Of a stretch of DNA of 64,000 nt, positions 1 to 8,132 are shown piece by piece (the first letter of the stretch is position 1; each line of letters begins with the position of its first letter). The position numbers and the translations under genes were made by a program. The stretch lies in contig FUZS01000010.1 of NCBI GenBank assembly GCA_900167215.1, positions 61,349 to 125,348 of the forward strand, given 5' to 3'. The notes beneath the pieces were generated by a model. It searched no databases. It had not been told where the DNA came from and saw only the letters and a program-made list of their open reading frames with translations. The stretch comes from [Eubacterium] yurii (GTDB taxonomy: Bacteria > Bacillota > Clostridia > Peptostreptococcales > Filifactoraceae).

Positions 1-116
1 CAAGTAGCTTGCAATTCATCAAAAGTTTTTGTCCATGTTTCAAAGAAGTCATTGTTGTACATTTTTTCAAAATTCAATGAATCAAGTTTACCTATATATT
101 TTTGCATTAAAGACAT
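1..116 (-). CDS. ygeW: YgeW-type knotted carbamoyltransferase, N-terminal fragment (cut by window edge)
   Basis: Only the first 38 codons are inside the window. The reading frame starts at ATG 114-116 (reverse strand) behind a strong CGGAGGA ribosome site at 123-129. The visible peptide (MSLMQKYIGKLDSL, then NNDFFETWTKTFDEL) resembles the start of the YgeW family, relatives of aspartate/ornithine carbamoyltransferases whose reaction is unsettled. The position directly downstream of ygeY and ygeX supports this, because the three genes travel together in bacteria that degrade purines or diaminopropionate with selenium-dependent enzymes. The identification rests on context plus a short N-terminus. 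The catalytic carbamoyl-phosphate motifs lie outside the window. Confidence 0.7.
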   Translation of the reverse strand, partial: MSLMQKYIGKLDSLNFEKMYNNDFFETWTKTFDELQAT

Positions 117-171
117 TATTTAATCCTCCGGAATTTAATTTATGTTTTATAATTTAATTTGTAATTTATTC

Positions 172-246
172 AATCTCAAGTCGAAGAGCAGCTATTAGAT
201 AAAAATTATACTTATATCTAATTATACTCTCTTCGAACTTGAGATT
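172..246 (-). other. Long hairpin between ygeY and ygeW
   Basis: Arms at 172-188 and 229-246 pair over about 17 bp with a single bulged base (AATCTCAAG-TCGAAGAG against CTCTTCGAACTTGAGATT). A second nested stem, TTAGATA/TATCTAA, lies inside. There is no clean T-run on the minus-strand side, so this looks like an mRNA processing, stability or partial-attenuation element within the operon rather than a full terminator. Confidence 0.55.
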
Positions 247-282
247 AATGCTTATTTATTTTTAGTACAAAATTTTTAGGAA

Positions 283-1608
283 TTATTTTGCTATTTGTGA
301 ATATTCGTAAGGAACTCCTGCATATAGAGCAGCACAAGTAACCAAGTCGTTTTTCCAAGTTATTTCGTTTGGAGCATGGGCTTGAGCTTCAGCACCAGGT
401 CCAAATCCTATACAAGGTATTCCGTTTCTTCCCATTATAGACACACCGTTTGTAGAGAATGTCCACTTGTCAGTAAGAGGTCTTGCTTGTCTCATTTCTA
501 TATTGTCTACATCACCTTTTCTAAGTTCAGTGTTGTATAGTCCTTGATATACTTTTTCAAGAGATTTTGTAACATTGTGATCTTTTGGAATTACCCAAGT
601 TGGGAAGTAGCATTCGATTGGATATACTTCGCCTGTCCAAGACGGTACATCATATTCGTACATTGATACCTTAGCGCCGTATTTTTGTACTGCTGGAAGG
701 TCTTCAATTTCTTTTATACAACTTTGCCATGTTTCACCGGCAGTCATTCTTCTGTCAAGTGATATGCTGCAAGAGTCTGCAACTGCACAACGGCTTGGAG
801 AAGTGTAGAATATTTGAGAAACTGTAACTGTTCCTCTTCCAAGGAAGTTAGCTTCTTCGTAGTGTTCAGGGTTGTATTTCTTGTCAAGCATCTTTACAAG
901 TCCTCTTATAGCAGTAGACTCATCAGCAGAGTTTGCATTAAGATCTCTTATGTTTTGTATTATTTCAGACATCTTGTATATAGCATTATCTCCACGTTCC
1001 GGAGCTGAACCGTGGCAAGATACACCTTGTACGTCAACTCTTATTTCCATACGTCCTCTCTGTCCTCTGTAGATACCACCGTCAGTTGGCTCTGTAGAAA
1101 CGACAAATTCAGGTCTTATGTTTTCTTTCTTGATTATATATTCCCAGCAAAGTCCGTCGCAGTCTTCTTCTTGAACTGTTCCGACAACCATTACTTTGTA
1201 TCCGTCAGGTATAAGGTTAAGTTCTTTCATTATTCTTGCACCGTAAACAGCAGATATAACTCCACCCAATTGGTCAGAAACTCCTCTACCGCCTATGTGC
1301 AAATCATCTTCAAATCCTTCATATGGATCAAATGTCCAGTTAGCTCTGTTTCCTATACCAACTGTGTCTATATGTCCGTCAAAAGCTATTATCTTATCGC
1401 CTTTTCCCATGAAGCCCATTACGTTACCTTGCTTGTCTATATAAGCTTCATCAAATTCCAACTTTTTCATCTCTTCAAGAATTCTTTCAGCATGTTCTTT
1501 TTCTCCGCAGCTTTCACCAGGAAACTTAACAACATCTCTTAAAAATTTTGTCATTGCAGCTTTGTAACCTTCAGCTTTTTCTTGAATCAACTTGTAATCA
1601 ATACTCAT
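283..1608 (-). CDS. ygeY: YgeY family selenium-metabolism-linked hydrolase (M20 peptidase fold)
   Basis: A 441-residue zinc-dependent M20/ArgE/DapE-type amidohydrolase. The metal site is visible as DGHIDTVG (His about residue 79), the GVSDQLGG segment (about 110), the QEED pair (about 146) and STEPTDGG (about 171). The dimerisation-domain histidine is in [12 protein letters not shown] (about 199). Members of this family are annotated as linked to selenium metabolism and occur with ygeX and ygeW. The natural substrate is not established; a deacylase or peptidase acting on a diaminopropionate or ureido derivative fits the context. The start has a GGGAG site at 1613-1617. It lies 108 bp downstream of ygeX in the same direction, with a hairpin between them, so co-transcription is likely. 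Cytoplasmic: no signal peptide. Confidence 0.88.
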   Translation of the reverse strand: MSIDYKLIQEKAEGYKAAMTKFLRDVVKFPGESCGEKEHAERILEEMKKLEFDEAYIDKQGNVMGFMGKGDKIIAFDGHIDTVGIGNRANWTFDPYEGFEDDLHIGGRGVSDQLGGVISAVYGARIMKELNLIPDGYKVMVVGTVQEEDCDGLCWEYIIKKENIRPEFVVSTEPTDGGIYRGQRGRMEIRVDVQGVSCHGSAPERGDNAIYKMSEIIQNIRDLNANSADESTAIRGLVKMLDKKYNPEHYEEANFLGRGTVTVSQIFYTSPSRCAVADSCSISLDRRMTAGETWQSCIKEIEDLPAVQKYGAKVSMYEYDVPSWTGEVYPIECYFPTWVIPKDHNVTKSLEKVYQGLYNTELRKGDVDNIEMRQARPLTDKWTFSTNGVSIMGRNGIPCIGFGPGAEAQAHAPNEITWKNDLVTCAALYAGVPYEYSQIAK

Positions 1609-1675
1609 TTTTTTCTCCCTTTCAATTATTCATTACCTTAAAAAATTTAAAGTAACATTAGAAAAATATATACAT

Positions 1676-1704
1676 CAAGAATTTATCATTTTGATAAATT
1701 CTTG
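1676..1704 (-). other. Perfect 12-bp hairpin between ygeX and ygeY
   Basis: CAAGAATTTATC (1676-1687) is followed by ATTTT and then its exact complement (1693-1704). It sits 13 bp after the ygeX stop. Only a weak T-rich tail follows on the minus strand, so it may terminate transcription partially or protect the ygeX mRNA end. Confidence 0.5.
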
Positions 1705-1716
1705 CTATATCTCAAA

Positions 1717-2922
1717 TTATTTGTGAAATGCTCCATTCCAAACTATATTTCTATAGCTGTCAGGATCAGTATCTCCTTCTGTAGAAATCACCAAAACTCT
1801 TGAATTTTCATCAAGTTTCAATTTTTCCTTAAGTTCTTTAAGACTGTCATCAGTAAGAAGTTCATAAACTATACCGGCTGTAACAGCTCCTGACTCTCCT
1901 GATATCACCTTAGGGTCATTACCCAAAGGATTACCAAGTACTCTCATACCGTCAGCAGCTACATATTCAGGGCAAGATATAAATGCATCAGAGTAATCTT
2001 TGATGATATCCCAGCCTATAGGGTTCGGCTCTCCGCATGCAAGACCGGCCATTATCGTAAACATATCACCTGTTACATTTGTCAACTTATGGTTTTCTGC
2101 TGAACGGAATATGCAGTTTGCAACCTCAGGCTCAACTATAGTAGTTATAGGCCTGTTTTGAGGGAATATAGCAGCTATCATACCTTGCACAGCTCCTGCC
2201 ATAGCTCCGACTCCGGCTTGTAAGAATACATGTGTAGGAGCATCTATTCCATACTGTCTCATTTGCTCTACAGCTTCAAGCATAAGTGTACCGTATCCTT
2301 GCATTATCCAAGTTGGCACCTTTATATAGCCTTCCCAAGCAGTATCCTGTATTACTTCCCCACCAGTTGCCTTAGCGTTTTTGTCAGCCAATCTAACTGC
2401 TTCATCATAGTTCATATCAGTGATGCTGGCATCAGCGCCTTCAGCCTTTATCTTATTCAATCTGTATTCAGATGAGCCCTTAGGCATATATACTACAGAT
2501 TTTTGTCCAAGTTGATTTGCAGCCCAAGCCACTCCTCTTCCGTGGTTACCGTCTGTAGCAGTATAAAAAGTTATATCTCCCAACTTCTTCTTTGTTTCTT
2601 CAGATTTAAGCATGTTAAAATCAACTTCACTTATGTCTTTGCCCAATCTTTCTGCCAAGAAATTTCCTATGGCATAAGAACCGCCCAACACTTTGAAAGC
2701 GTTAAGTCCGAATCTTTTTGATTCGTCTTTTACCAAAAATTCCTTGATTCCCAATTGCTTTGACAATTCAGAGAGTCTTGCAAGAGGAGTTGGCTCATAA
2801 ATATCAAACTTTTTATGAAAATCCCTTGCTTTTGTGATTTCTTTTTCATTAAAAGTCTCAACATCAGCTTTTTTCCCGGCAGTTCTTGAATCATTGCTGA
2901 TAATCCATCTTACCTTTTCCAT
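1717..2922 (-). CDS. ygeX: Diaminopropionate ammonia-lyase
   Basis: A PLP-dependent fold-type II lyase that converts 2,3-diaminopropionate (D or L) to pyruvate and two ammonia molecules. With the ATG at 2920-2922 the protein is 401 residues and the PLP lysine in NAFKVLGGSYA falls at Lys77, the position known for the enterobacterial enzyme. The substrate/cofactor loop TATDGNHGRGVAWAA and the glycine-rich LQAGVGAMAG segment are also present. An in-frame TTG at 2943 would add seven residues, but the AGGAG site at 2931-2935 fits the ATG. First gene of the ygeX-ygeY-ygeW run, which suggests use of diaminopropionate or related non-protein amino acids as nitrogen and carbon source. Confidence 0.93.
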   Translation of the reverse strand: MEKVRWIISNDSRTAGKKADVETFNEKEITKARDFHKKFDIYEPTPLARLSELSKQLGIKEFLVKDESKRFGLNAFKVLGGSYAIGNFLAERLGKDISEVDFNMLKSEETKKKLGDITFYTATDGNHGRGVAWAANQLGQKSVVYMPKGSSEYRLNKIKAEGADASITDMNYDEAVRLADKNAKATGGEVIQDTAWEGYIKVPTWIMQGYGTLMLEAVEQMRQYGIDAPTHVFLQAGVGAMAGAVQGMIAAIFPQNRPITTIVEPEVANCIFRSAENHKLTNVTGDMFTIMAGLACGEPNPIGWDIIKDYSDAFISCPEYVAADGMRVLGNPLGNDPKVISGESGAVTAGIVYELLTDDSLKELKEKLKLDENSRVLVISTEGDTDPDSYRNIVWNGAFHK

Positions 2923-3282
2923 TATTAATTCTCCTAATTCCAATTTTTACTTAAAGACAACACTAATCCTAAAACCATATCATAAAATTTTGCAAATTGA
3001 TAATTTTTTAAATTTATTACGAGAACTTCTGCATTTTATGTATATTTTAGCTAAAATCAGCATTAACTTAAAAACAGTATTCTATAAAAATATACTGTAT
3101 ATTAATATTAGCAATTTTTGTGCCAAATGTAAAGATATTTTTAAAAAATTTTTAAATTACAGTATTTCAATAGATTTAGAGAATTAATAAAATTTAACAC
3201 ATAAAAAACTACATCGTATTTATTATCAAATTGATAAATTTATCAAATTGATAGATTATTCAAAAAAATATCAATTTAAAAA
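2923..3282. other. A+T-rich intergenic region with a short ATCAAATTGAT repeat
   Basis: About 360 bp without a credible gene; the one long plus-strand frame here is low-complexity. It should contain the ygeX promoter. Near its left end an 11-bp near-palindrome, ATCAAATTGAT, occurs twice (3224-3234 and 3242-3252). It can fold into a hairpin just beyond the stop of the next minus-strand gene. Confidence 0.4.
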
Positions 3283-4389
3283 TTAAAAATAAAGAATATT
3301 ATCTAAATTCTTACTTAACAAGACATATTTATTTCTTTTATAAATATACCTATTATCATAACACTTGCTTACCTTATTAGCATGAACAAGAGAGCCTATG
3401 GTTGTTATTTCCTTACCTTCCAAATCTTTAACGACATTATATACTATTGCTGAACCGAGACCTCTATGTTCTTCTTCAACTCCCATGTAAAGAAAGACAT
3501 ATTCCTTTACAAATTTCTTTTTAAATAGCACTTTTAAAATATTTAGATAATTATCAATATGATATGTTAAATTATTATAGTTTGGTATAGCTATGAAAAA
3601 AGCCACAGTTACATCATTATAATAAGCCATTTTTACCATATCAAAATTCAAAACTGCCTTTAATTTTGAAAAATAAGAACAAAAATCCTCTTCCGATATC
3701 TCCTTATATAGTGGAAAGTTACTATACAGCTTTGAAATAAGACGATAAATCTCCCTTATTCCCACATCAAAGTCTTTCTTGTTGAGATTTTTTATAACAT
3801 ATCCCTTATTTATAAAGTCTCTATATCTTTTTTCCAATTTTTTGTTAGTATAGCCCTTTTCAAAGCTCTTGTAAAACGAACTTGTATACGTCTCTATAAT
3901 CTTATAGCCGTTTTTCAAAAAATTCTCAAGATAGTATGGGAGATTATAAGGCTCTCCTATATATGGTTGATCGGCAAAATTATTGACCTTGAGTCTGTAT
4001 CTTACCCAAAACGAAACGTCAACAGGACCTACTATTCTTTTAAAGTAATGCTCAACTGCATACTCACTTGCCTTATCCAATAAAAACTTGAAACATACTT
4101 CATCATCAATACACTCCACAAAGCCTATATATGCTGTCCTATCTGCAACTAAAGCTTCATCAATATATGATGTAAGAGCAAATCTTCCCACAGGCCTTGA
4201 ATCCATATAGATACAAAAAGCCTCGGTATAAGTACGTAGACTGAATATATGAAAACCTTCAATAAGAGATTTTATCTCCTCTTTGTCAAAAACATTATAG
4301 TCTTTACTGTACAAGGCATCAGTAAGATTGAGAAAATCGTCCAAATCAGCTCTTTTTAAAATGTCCACTTTTCTACATTCCAAGCTCAT
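3283..4389 (-). CDS. GNAT-like acetyltransferase-fold protein, 368 residues
   Basis: A large protein whose C-terminal half carries a GNAT acetyl-CoA motif, GVEEEHRGLGSAIVYNVV (about residues 308-325). The N-terminal half (residues 50-140) also looks acetyltransferase-like (RPVGRFALTS, TAYIGFVECID). A segment around IVGPVDVSFWVRYRL (about 118-132) joins them. The layout fits a tandem or FemAB-like GNAT protein; the substrate is unknown. The start has an AGGAG site and the gene follows the 5-formyl-THF cyclo-ligase gene by 20 bp, so the two are probably co-transcribed. No signal peptide. Confidence 0.7.
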   Translation of the reverse strand: MSLECRKVDILKRADLDDFLNLTDALYSKDYNVFDKEEIKSLIEGFHIFSLRTYTEAFCIYMDSRPVGRFALTSYIDEALVADRTAYIGFVECIDDEVCFKFLLDKASEYAVEHYFKRIVGPVDVSFWVRYRLKVNNFADQPYIGEPYNLPYYLENFLKNGYKIIETYTSSFYKSFEKGYTNKKLEKRYRDFINKGYVIKNLNKKDFDVGIREIYRLISKLYSNFPLYKEISEEDFCSYFSKLKAVLNFDMVKMAYYNDVTVAFFIAIPNYNNLTYHIDNYLNILKVLFKKKFVKEYVFLYMGVEEEHRGLGSAIVYNVVKDLEGKEITTIGSLVHANKVSKCYDNRYIYKRNKYVLLSKNLDNILYF

Positions 4390-4409
4390 AATACACTCCT
4401 GTAATCGTT

Positions 4410-4970
4410 TCAGATGAATATCCTCTTGTCAGTAACCACCATATCAGCTGCAACATCATACTCGTCTATATCAATGTTTTCAACTACACATTCATCAAAG
4501 CAAACTCCTATTTTTACGGCATCACAATCAACGAAAAATCTGTCATAAAAGCCCTTGCCGTATCCCACTCTATACCTATTGTAGTCAAAACATACACAAG
4601 GAGTAATTATTATATCTATATCTCTTTTGTCTACTTCATCCAACTTTTCAAAAGGTAGTTCCGGTATATCCATGTATCCCTTGACCAAGTCTTTTACATC
4701 ATATAGTCTTGAGGCAATCATCACTGAATTTTTTACATCTTTTATATATGGTATGGATACATTCTTACCAAGGGAAAGACATAGAGAGATAAAACTACTT
4801 GTGTCGACTTCAGTGTCAAAACTTACAAAAGTCATAATATTTTTAGCTTTTTCAAATATTTCAGTCTTTGTTATTTTTTTAAAAATAATAGATGATTTTA
4901 GTATAATTTCATCACGTGAATTTCTATCTCTTATAGATAGCATTTCTTTTCTAAGAGTTTTTTTATCCAT
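4410..4970 (-). CDS. 5-formyltetrahydrofolate cyclo-ligase
   Basis: Converts 5-formyl-THF to 5,10-methenyl-THF with ATP and returns this stored folate to the one-carbon pool. At 186 residues it is the normal family length. Diagnostic features are the N-terminal KKTLRKEMLSIRDR (basic, ATP-phosphate contacts), the FVSFDTEVDT strand, and the signature RVGYGKGFYDRFF near residue 133. The start follows a GGGAAG site. It is the upstream partner of the GNAT-like gene (20-bp gap). Known in other genomes as ygfA, yqgN or fthC. Confidence 0.93.
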   Translation of the reverse strand: MDKKTLRKEMLSIRDRNSRDEIILKSSIIFKKITKTEIFEKAKNIMTFVSFDTEVDTSSFISLCLSLGKNVSIPYIKDVKNSVMIASRLYDVKDLVKGYMDIPELPFEKLDEVDKRDIDIIITPCVCFDYNRYRVGYGKGFYDRFFVDCDAVKIGVCFDECVVENIDIDEYDVAADMVVTDKRIFI

Positions 4971-5133
4971 TTTAACTCTTCCCTTTTAATTTTATTAACT
5001 CTTGCTTTGATTAAGAACAACTTTATTTTATCATCTCAGCTTGTAAATATCAATTATTATTTTATAAAAATAGCGTTTAAATACAAGAATTTCCAATTTT
5101 TTACACATGATAAAAATTTTTTCACAAAAGATA

Positions 5134-5162
5134 TTGACACGCTAAAAAAAAAATGATATTAT
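5134..5162 (+). promoter_or_regulatory. Near-consensus promoter of the tRNA operon
   Basis: TTGACA (5134-5139), a 17-bp spacer and TATTAT (5157-5162), ending 31 bp before the first tRNA base. The strength fits a stable-RNA operon. Confidence 0.85.
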
Positions 5163-5193
5163 ATACAGGCAATTGTGCATGTCACAATTATAG

Positions 5194-5269
5194 GACTCAT
5201 TAGCTCAGTAGGCAGAGCACTTGACTTTTAATCAAGGTGTCCCGGGTTCGAATCCCGGATGGGTCACCA
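5194..5269 (+). tRNA. tRNA-Lys (TTT)
   Basis: Acceptor GACTCAT pairs with ATGGGTC. The D arm is AGCTCAG, the anticodon loop CTTTTAA reads TTT, and the T arm is CCGGGTTCGAATCCCGG. The 3' CCA is encoded (5267-5269). First gene of a three-tRNA operon. Confidence 0.97.
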
Positions 5270-5289
5270 TCGAAACTGAATAGTTGCAT

Positions 5290-5364
5290 GGCTCCTTGGT
5301 CAAGCGGTTAAGACACCGCCCTTTCACGGCGGTAACAGGGGTTCGATTCCCCTAGGAGTCACCA
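5290..5364 (+). tRNA. tRNA-Glu (TTC)
   Basis: Acceptor GGCTCCT pairs with AGGAGTC. The anticodon stem CCGCC/GGCGG holds the loop CTTTCAC, giving TTC. T arm AGGGGTTCGATTCCCCT and an encoded CCA are present. It is 20 bp after tRNA-Lys. Confidence 0.97.
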
Positions 5365-5369
5365 TTTCT

Positions 5370-5445
5370 GGATCCATAGCTCAGCTGGGAGAGCATCTGC
5401 CTTACAAGCAGGGGGTCATAGGTTCGAGCCCTATTGGGTCCACCA
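5370..5445 (+). tRNA. tRNA-Val (TAC)
   Basis: Acceptor GGATCCA pairs with TGGGTCC. The anticodon stem TCTGC/GCAGG holds the loop CTTACAA, giving TAC. The T arm contains GGTTCGAGCC and the CCA is encoded. It lies only 5 bp after tRNA-Glu. Confidence 0.97.
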
Positions 5446-5450
5446 GTTGA

Positions 5451-5483
5451 AAGAGGTGTTGCGATTGCGACATCTTTTTTTTG
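5451..5483 (+). terminator. Terminator of the tRNA operon
   Basis: A 9-bp stem AGGTGTTGC/GCGACATCT with a GATT loop, followed by an eight-base T-run. It starts 9 bp after the tRNA-Val CCA end. Confidence 0.9.
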
Positions 5484-5517
5484 CTTTTTTTATGTAAGAC
5501 TTATCTGAATAATATAC

Positions 5518-5627
5518 TTATTACTAATCATATTTATAAAGTTGACTAATGACACTACAGTTTGTGAATTATCAGTAATTTTACTGTAATGCAATCATAT
5601 GGCTTTTTAATAGTTTTTTAGTATTAA
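5518..5627 (+). repeat. Dispersed repeat family B, copy 1
   Basis: Left end TTATTACTAATCATATTTAT, core with ATCAGTAATTTTACTGTAAT, right end ATGGCTTTTTAATAG followed by TTTTTTAGTATTAA. It closely matches the inverted copy at 19070-19165 over most of its length, and more loosely the copies at 14379, 19850, 20730 and 50169. No coding potential. Confidence 0.65.
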
Positions 5628-5696
5628 TTCAGTTTTTCTTTTCACTTAGAGATATTTTTATGTGTAATTTTATCCGCTTATTCTAAATACTTGACT

Positions 5697-5848
5697 TAAT
5701 ACTATTATCTATCATCTTATTAGATTTATGCAAATTCAAATAAAATATTGTATAAAAAACATTTATTTCATTTATATCGAAGACATACGTTTTTAAAAAC
5801 TATTGATGACTATAATCCATAGTTTAAGTAGATACATAGCAGTATTAA
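5697..5848 (-). repeat. Dispersed repeat family A, diverged copy in reverse orientation
   Basis: Ends TAATACTATTATCTATC and AATCCATAGTTTAAGTAG, with the family core TTTTTAAAAACTATTGATGA between them. It is longer (about 150 bp) and more diverged than the 130-bp copies at 50461 and 57400. The 5484-5923 gap holds only this repeat, the family B copy and terminators. Confidence 0.5.
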
Positions 5849-5849
5849 A

Positions 5850-5890
5850 TAAAAAGCACCAAATAGTCATAGGACTAAACGGTGCTCCTG
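5850..5890 (-). terminator. Terminator of the RluA-family gene
   Basis: Stem AGCACC/GGTGCT (5855-5860 and 5881-5886) with an inner TAGTC/GACTA stem. On the minus strand a T-run follows (TTTTTATTTAA). It lies about 40 bp after the stop at 5924. Confidence 0.8.
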
Positions 5891-5923
5891 TGATAGACTC
5901 CTTGGAAATATTATAGAAAAATC

Positions 5924-6826
5924 TTAAATTACATTTATAATATCCTGCATATCCTTAGGGTATGGGCTTGTAACCGATATTTTTTCCATAGAGCGTGGTG
6001 AAATTATCTCAAGGCTGTGGCAGTGTAGTGCCTGACGACTCATAACACTCATATCTCCGCCGTAAAGTTCATCGCCTATTATTGGCAGTCCCAAGTGTGA
6101 CAGATGTACCCTTATCTGATGGGTACGTCCCGTTTCAAGCAAGAGCTCTAAAATGGTGTATCTTTCTCCCCTTTTTACTATCTTATAATGCGTGATGGCC
6201 TCTTGTCCATCATCTGTTATTATTCTTTTTATTCCGTCCTCAGATTTTTCTATTTTTTCAGCTATGCTTCCGCTTTCTTGTAGTACGCTTGTATCTCCGC
6301 TTACTATTGCAGTATATCTTTTTTGTATCTTGTCAGATAAAAAACCTTGTGATAATGCATAATGCGAAAAGGCGTTTTTGGCAATGGTGATAATCCCTGA
6401 TGTATCCATGTCAAGTCTGCTGATAAACCTTACTTTTGACTCTATGTTTTTCTTCTCAAAAATCCACTGAACATAGTTTAGCATCGTATTTTCAAGATGT
6501 GACTTAGTCGGGTGAGACACTATGCCTGCAGGCTTGTCAAATATTATTATATCTTCATCTTCAAACAATATATCCAAGTCCTTTTCTTGGCTGATATAGT
6601 CAGACTTTTCATCGTGCATTACGACTTTTATCACATCTTTTTCTCTTATAATATGATTTTTAGGTATCTTGCCGTCATTTATACTTATTACATACTTAGC
6701 TTTTTTGATATTGGATACTGCTCTGATTGAAAACTTCATATCGTCAAGCAGGACATTTTTAAGCGGCTTTTCTCTCTCGCATTCATATACAAAGCAATTG
6801 TATGTCTGTTTATTTTTAAGGTACAT
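5924..6826 (-). CDS. RluA-family RNA pseudouridine synthase
   Basis: A 300-residue enzyme that isomerises uridine to pseudouridine in rRNA (or tRNA). Residues 1-75 form an S4-like region (GKIPKNHIIREKDVIKVV). The catalytic domain carries FDKPAGIVSHP (about 96-106), the active-site motif RLDMDTSG with Asp139, and the closing ETGRTHQIRVHLSHLGLPI block with GDELYGG. This motif order is typical of RluD/YlyB-type enzymes; the exact target uridines cannot be read from sequence. The start has an AGGAG site. The threonine aldolase gene ends 25 bp before this start on the same strand, so the two may be co-transcribed, and the gene has its own terminator downstream. Confidence 0.93.
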   Translation of the reverse strand: MYLKNKQTYNCFVYECEREKPLKNVLLDDMKFSIRAVSNIKKAKYVISINDGKIPKNHIIREKDVIKVVMHDEKSDYISQEKDLDILFEDEDIIIFDKPAGIVSHPTKSHLENTMLNYVQWIFEKKNIESKVRFISRLDMDTSGIITIAKNAFSHYALSQGFLSDKIQKRYTAIVSGDTSVLQESGSIAEKIEKSEDGIKRIITDDGQEAITHYKIVKRGERYTILELLLETGRTHQIRVHLSHLGLPIIGDELYGGDMSVMSRQALHCHSLEIISPRSMEKISVTSPYPKDMQDIINVI

Positions 6827-6850
6827 ATATTTCTCCTAAGATTATGCCTT

Positions 6851-7876
6851 TTACTTTTCTTGCTTTAAAAATTCTATCAATTTATCTACTTCTTCTTCTT
6901 TTGTAGCCCATGATGTCACAAGTCTTATACAGCTCTTATCATCACTCATCTTTTGAGCAATAGCAAAGACAAATTTTTCTCTCATTTTTTCTATTATTTT
7001 ATTGTCAAGTATGATGAAGATTTGATTCGACTCAACTTTTGCTAAAAATTCATATTTTCCCTTTAGGCTGTCATAGATTTTATATGCCATCTTATTTGCA
7101 TGTCTTGCCAGTTCAAAGTATAAATCATCCTTGAAAAGCTCTATAAACTCTATTCCCATCACCTTTGCTTTGGCATGAACAGCTCCCTTGCACTTCATCT
7201 GTCTGAAAAAATTCCCTTTGAGCTCGTCATTTTTGATTAGCAAAGCCTCTCCAAGCAATGCACCATTTTTTGTGCCTCCTATATAAAATGCGTCGCTGTA
7301 TTTTGCCAAATCTGAAATTTCAAGGTCGCTTTCCCTCGAAGTAAGCGCTGTTCCCAATCTTGCTCCGTCTATATAGAGATATAAGTTATATTTCTTACAA
7401 ATATCATATATGGCTTTTATCTCCTCTTTTTTGTAGACAGTGCCTAGCTCCGTAGAATTGGATATATACACTGCTTTTGGCAACACCATGTGATCGTCAA
7501 CCTCATAGCTAAGATAGGTATTTTCAATGTCATCAGCTGTCAGTTTGCCGTTTTTATTTGGCACTGCAAGTATCTTATGTCCGCAAGATTCTATGGCTGA
7601 TACTTCGTGGACGTTAATATGAGCAGTATCTGTAGATATTATAGCCTCATAATTCCTAAGCATCATATCTATAAGTGTAAGATTTGTAGAAGTCCCTGCC
7701 ATGAAAAAATGCACATCGCAGTCAAGTGCAGAAAATCTTTGCTTTATAATCTCCTCTGCCCTGTTACAAAACTCATCTTCTCCATATCCCAAGGTCTGCA
7801 CCATATTATTTTTTACTATGGCATTTAAAATATTCTCGTGAGCTATCTCGTTATAATCATTCATAAAACTGTACAT
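6851..7876 (-). CDS. ltaE: Low-specificity L-threonine aldolase (PLP)
   Basis: 341 residues, fold-type I PLP enzyme that cleaves L-threonine/allo-threonine to glycine and acetaldehyde. The PLP lysine is Lys203 in YIGGTKNGALL and the pyridine-nitrogen aspartate is Asp170 in LYIDGARLGTAL. HINVHEVSAIE (about 86-96) and the FFMAGTSTNLT loop are typical of the beta-eliminating lyase / threonine aldolase family. Starts at ATG 7876 behind an AGAGGG site. Close spacing to the pseudouridine synthase downstream suggests a shared transcript. It supplies glycine and thus one-carbon units; the folate gene upstream in the window fits that economy only loosely. Confidence 0.9.
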   Translation of the reverse strand: MYSFMNDYNEIAHENILNAIVKNNMVQTLGYGEDEFCNRAEEIIKQRFSALDCDVHFFMAGTSTNLTLIDMMLRNYEAIISTDTAHINVHEVSAIESCGHKILAVPNKNGKLTADDIENTYLSYEVDDHMVLPKAVYISNSTELGTVYKKEEIKAIYDICKKYNLYLYIDGARLGTALTSRESDLEISDLAKYSDAFYIGGTKNGALLGEALLIKNDELKGNFFRQMKCKGAVHAKAKVMGIEFIELFKDDLYFELARHANKMAYKIYDSLKGKYEFLAKVESNQIFIILDNKIIEKMREKFVFAIAQKMSDDKSCIRLVTSWATKEEEVDKLIEFLKQEK

Positions 7877-8059
7877 ATTTGCCCTCTTTTCTAATTTATA
7901 TCGAATTTGAATTTAAAATATAGCTATTATATTTACAAAAATTTGCTTATGCTATTATCCATTTGATTAAATATCGCTATTAGTCGTAAATCATAGGCTA
8001 TTTAGACTAAATGTTCTATTAAATATACTAATATTAAAAAGATAGTATTATAATCAAAG

Positions 8060-8115
8060 CAAAAAATTATACTGTTGTATATTTTTTACACCATATGTGC
8101 ATTTTTACAACAGCA
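8060..8115 (-). terminator. Probable terminator of the DUF4132 gene
   Basis: CTGTTGTA (8072-8079) pairs with TACAACAG (8106-8113), about 20 bp after the stop at 8133. A T-rich tract follows on the minus strand (TATAATTTTTTG). Confidence 0.6.
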
Positions 8116-8132
8116 TAATCAAAATTCAAGTA

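Noticed and set aside
1012..1542. 176-codon plus-strand frame antisense to ygeY
   Set aside because: Shadow of the ygeY codons; Ser/Tyr/Phe-rich, no ribosome site.
2834..3187. 117-codon plus-strand frame near the ygeX start
   Set aside because: Overlaps ygeX antisense and low-complexity A+T-rich intergenic DNA; no start signals.
5518..5848. CRISPR array from repeated A+T-rich units
   Set aside because: No regularly spaced short repeats with unique spacers; copies are single and dispersed.
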